From the NCBI GenBank assembly GCA_016806645.1, contig JACSYO010002129.1, positions 4,712,777 to 4,776,776 on the forward strand: DNA of 64,000 nt, given 5' to 3'. Shown one piece after another: positions 25,999 to 64,000 of this stretch (position 1 is its first letter; each line of letters starts with the position of its first letter). The stretch comes from Ophiodon elongatus. Lineage: Eukaryota; Chordata; Actinopteri; Perciformes; Hexagrammidae. The translations under genes were made by a program, and so were the position numbers. A model generated the notes under the pieces. The model saw only the letters and a list, made by a program, of their open reading frames with translations. It was not told the DNA's origin and made no database searches.

Positions 25999-26426
25999 AG
26001 GTGTGTTCAGACTGAAGGCAAAGCTAATTTTAGAGGCGGCGTGATTGCATACAACTTCAATGTAGAGGAGGACAAAGGTTTGCTCAGGGCAGCGTGAATT
26101 GAAGAAAAAACGCGTCCGCACAAGTTGAAAATGTTGAAACTTTAGCAAAGAATGTGTGCTTATTCCGAGCTATTGTACTCCACTTCGTCAACATATAGAG
26201 ACAAGCGGGGAAAAAAAAGAGTCCGAAGAAAAACTTCAGATCCTCTGATTCAGAGCTGTAGCGCACACATACTGTACAAAGGCACACTCTGCTCACAAGC
26301 AGTTGGTGCATTAGGTTGTTATAGCTAACATCTGGACTGTGGGTGCATTGGCTGTTTGTAGCAGTCAAATTTGTGCGAATAAAGCGAGGTGAAAAAATTT
26401 GCTCTGGGTTCAGTCTGAGCACACCT
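25999..26426. mobile_element. MITE with TIRs and TTA target duplication (PIF/Harbinger-like)
   Basis: The left end AGGTGTGTTCAGACTGAA and the right end TTCAGTCTGAGCACACCT are inverted complements with one mismatch over 18 bp. TTA is present immediately outside both ends (25996-25998 and 26427-26429). The interior (428 bp) has no transposase frame. A 3-bp TTA duplication is typical of PIF/Harbinger elements. That superfamily call is inference. Confidence 0.75.
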
Positions 26427-26675
26427 TTACAGCTATCTTTAAAAATTTACCAGTGGTTTTTACCCCCCGACCTGAGTTCAATAACCTCACTTGTTCATGA
26501 TGTCCAATTGCGGCCCATCTCTCTACTGATTTGTCTCCGAGAGGGCAGAGGTGCTATCTGATTGGTTGTAAGTTCAGACAAGTAGAAGCAAAAACAGACA
26601 GTAATGAATACTGTAGAATTCTGAGGAGATAAAAATCACATTGACATCATTTACTCAGGGCATACACATAGAACA

Positions 26676-26681
26676 TTTATT
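26676..26681 (-). promoter_or_regulatory. distal polyadenylation signal candidate for cacna1i
   Basis: TTTATT on the + strand is AATAAA on the - strand, followed by ATGTTCTATGTGTATG, about 2.5 kb after the cacna1i stop. Vertebrate channel genes often have 3' UTRs of this length. Not proven. Confidence 0.35.
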
Positions 26682-29205
26682 GCTGCGTAGTCAGGCTTTA
26701 ATCTTTGATGTCATATTCAGTTGACACAAGGATTTGTCTCAGAAAGATAGGAGGATGTATCTTTGAAGCTAAAACAGCCCTTGGTTGCTTCGTGTTTTCC
26801 CTCTTCAACCTTTAATCTCAGGTATCCTCACTGACAAACAGGACACTTCAGGAAAAGGCAATCACTTCACCTGAAGTCATAAACACACACGCACACAAGC
26901 ATACACACACACAACTGTCTTTACTATCACTCATTAATACCCAACACCATGTGATAAAACATAGTCATCAAAGTGATTTTGCATGATAAAAAAAGGTCAA
27001 ACCCTCAGTTTTTTCTCTCACATCACCTCATTATTTTTGAGAAATAAAAAAAACAAACAAGGTAATGTTTAAAATACAAGGGATACAACAGTCTACCGCT
27101 AGAAATCAGGCTTAAAGATGAGCACCTCCTTTTTGGGTGGAGTGATTAATCAAGCGGCAGAAGCCAAAATAAGCTTGCATTAAAAGATGCAAAGTTTTGT
27201 TCATTGTTACAGTGTCAGCTTTTGATGTCAAACTATGGTGTGAGAAAGGGTTGCTACAACATAGTGTATGTGTGAAGAAAAGATGAGTGCATTTATGTGT
27301 CATTTCAAGAAAAAGCATACTGTATTGCGATCCCAGAACCATGCTTAAGACACACAAATGTGTCCAAAATCGATATGTTGTGTTGTAACTCTCAAATTAA
27401 AGCTTTCATAGAGATGGTTTATGCTATTCATGTTTGTTTTTTAGCATAAGAGACTAAAAGCAAACAAAGTTCCCTGTGTACAGCCAGGAATGTCTGTGAG
27501 CTAGAACGATCCTCATGTGCTGAGTGAATATGGCTGTTCCCATCTCTGGTTGTCCACTGGGACTCCAACATTTGAAAAAAAAAAAGAATCCATGAGGAAC
27601 TGGTGTTCCCAAAGAGAAATGTGCTGGAGGGAACAATCACTTCAGCGCACAAAGTTAGTTTGAAATTTTTTGCTTCGTTGTTTTATACACCGTCCACACC
27701 TTAAAAAATGTTATAAAACTGGAAGCCACTGGCAGACAAAAAGTCCTAGACAACAAGTCAAAGAGATCGTATGGGTTAAATGAAATGGGGACAAAGTAAC
27801 GGCAACACTTGCACGTGCCTATTCTCTTTTCTACAAAAATAGTGGAATAGAAATCACATGGTTATCACCCAACATTGACATCTTGATACACTTCAGTATA
27901 TAGATAAAAAAATCTTGGTTAAATGCAATTCCGTCATGCAGTCAAGGTCCCGCGCAACTCTTGTGGGTTTGTCCGTTCATCACAAATCCTTAAGCATGGT
28001 GGAAGGAAGTGGTGTCAAAAGGAGTGTGCTTGAAGTCTCACTTTATTAAGTAGCTGTGAACCATTTCCTTTTGGTGCACACAAGGCTGCCCCATGCACAC
28101 ATCATTGTTTTTTCTGATGGGGTTTGTAAAGCTCCATCCAACCTAGCTCTCTTTCATACTCATTTCTTCATGTTTGAGAGAGTGAGACGCTGGAGATAGA
28201 AAGAAAAATAACCAATTTCACGAATCACTCCATGCACGGCTTTACCTCCGCAATCCGTCAATTTCTTTTCATTTTCCGCTGCCACTCAAAACTAAGTTGA
28301 CGGAGGCACAGACCTTTGATCAGTCAATACCTATCTTCTGTTTAAAAACTACAGAGGTATGGTGAAGTGATGAGAATGATTTAATTCATGCCTTAGATAC
28401 CTGAAGCAGTGCTCTCACACAGACTATGAGCATGCACTCTTCAACTCTCCTCCACCTTGCGTTTTACTCTGACCTCAGCAGAAGGTCCTGTGCCAGAGTG
28501 AGTAGGACTTGTTGTTTCCGTCTGCCAGAACAGATGGACATTAGATCCGCTTTCTGCTTTCCCAGCCAAACAAATGACCTGCCTTCTCCTTTCCCAGCCT
28601 TCCTTCCGCCTTAATATATTCTGCCATTTTCCGAGCCTCCTCCCACTTACTTGCTGCACTGCCTCTGAGACATAAACGGATCAAACGGGTCTTTGTTTGC
28701 ATGTAGAGCTATTTCAGTTTGGGTACTTCTATTTTTGCATTTTCAACCTCAGTGAACCCAAACCGACACCGGATAAAGGAAACTACAATAGAGCAACAAC
28801 AAGATTCTTTCTTGTGTCATTAAGTTTAAGCTCTTTTGTCTTTGCTCCTATTGACTCCCTGATATGAATGGGTCACCTGGTGTTCCAATGTCAGTAAAAC
28901 CTTCCCTTGTCCTCCCTTACAGGTACAGCCTTCAAGAGGGTATAAGGCCTTAACTTTGCAGGCCACATCCTCACCAGCAGGCTATAACCAAGACCACTCC
29001 CCTAGGTAGCACGAAATAGGACATGGGCTTGTCACAAATGTATAGAAAGGGGTTGAGGGGGCAAGATGAGGGTTTGGTTTTGGAATACGGGACATCGTGT
29101 GTCATCGAGCCTCTCTCTCACTGATGGAAGCAGAGAGAGTGAGAGGGACAGCTATGGGTTTAGATCCAAGGAATGGAGAGACAAAGAAAGCGTGAACAGT
29201 AGGTT
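26682..29205 (-). other. cacna1i: presumed cacna1i 3' UTR
   Basis: No coding frame continues past the stop at 29206-29208 and no other gene is recognised. Extent depends on which AATAAA is used. Confidence 0.45.
28042..28047 (-). promoter_or_regulatory. proximal polyadenylation signal candidate for cacna1i
   Basis: This is an AATAAA on the - strand (AATAAAGTGAGACTTC) 1.16 kb after the stop codon. It is an alternative to the site at 26676. Confidence 0.3.

Positions 29206-64000
<34,795 letters not shown>

Overview
This is eukaryotic nuclear DNA, almost certainly from a ray-finned (teleost) fish and probably a percomorph. The evidence is spliced genes with GT-AG introns, two genes whose proteins match vertebrate families nearly residue for residue, very abundant (CA)n/(TG)n microsatellites, and dispersed repeats of a kind familiar from acanthomorph genomes. 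There are no bacterial operons, CRISPR arrays or prophages. Species assignment is inference only.

Left end (1 to about 5.9 kb, + strand): the 3' part of luc7l3, encoding a U1-snRNP-associated LUC7-family splicing factor. Five exons are visible (540-644, 935-1096, 1435-1820, 2752-2954, 3159-3382; stop codon 3347-3349). They encode the end of the LUC7 coiled coil, the second zinc finger and the RS/RE/KD-rich tail (259 residues, frame continuous across all joins). A long 3' UTR with possible UTR splicing follows.

Middle (about 6 to 26.6 kb): about 20 kb of intergenic DNA with no protein-coding gene that I can support. It holds microsatellites, a broken LINE with a nested insertion (17.7-18.77 kb), two relics of another dispersed repeat, a 428-bp MITE with TIRs and a TTA duplication (25999-26426), and a CpG-bearing segment with a consensus splice donor (near 22.75-22.92 kb) that could be a first exon of an unannotated transcript.

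Right (about 26.6 to 64 kb, - strand): the 3' two-thirds of cacna1i, the pore-forming alpha-1I subunit of the Cav3.3 T-type calcium channel. I placed 24 coding exons from the end of domain II S6 (63886->64000) to the stop codon (29206-29208). They sum to 4618 nt, phases agree at every junction, and the conceptual product is 1538 residues: II-III linker, all of domain III (pore aspartate in SKDGWV), III-IV linker, all of domain IV (pore aspartate in STGDNW) and the cytoplasmic C terminus. The exons before domain II S6 lie beyond the right edge. The two genes are convergent (tail to tail).

The channel and the splicing factor have no direct functional link. Their linkage may be an old chromosomal association, since in human LUC7L3 lies near CACNA1G and LUC7L near CACNA1H. 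No undescribed biological system is evident. The most interesting features are CA/UG repeats abutting several cacna1i splice sites, a NAGNAG acceptor in the channel C terminus, and the unexplained putative exons near 5.1 kb and 22.9 kb.
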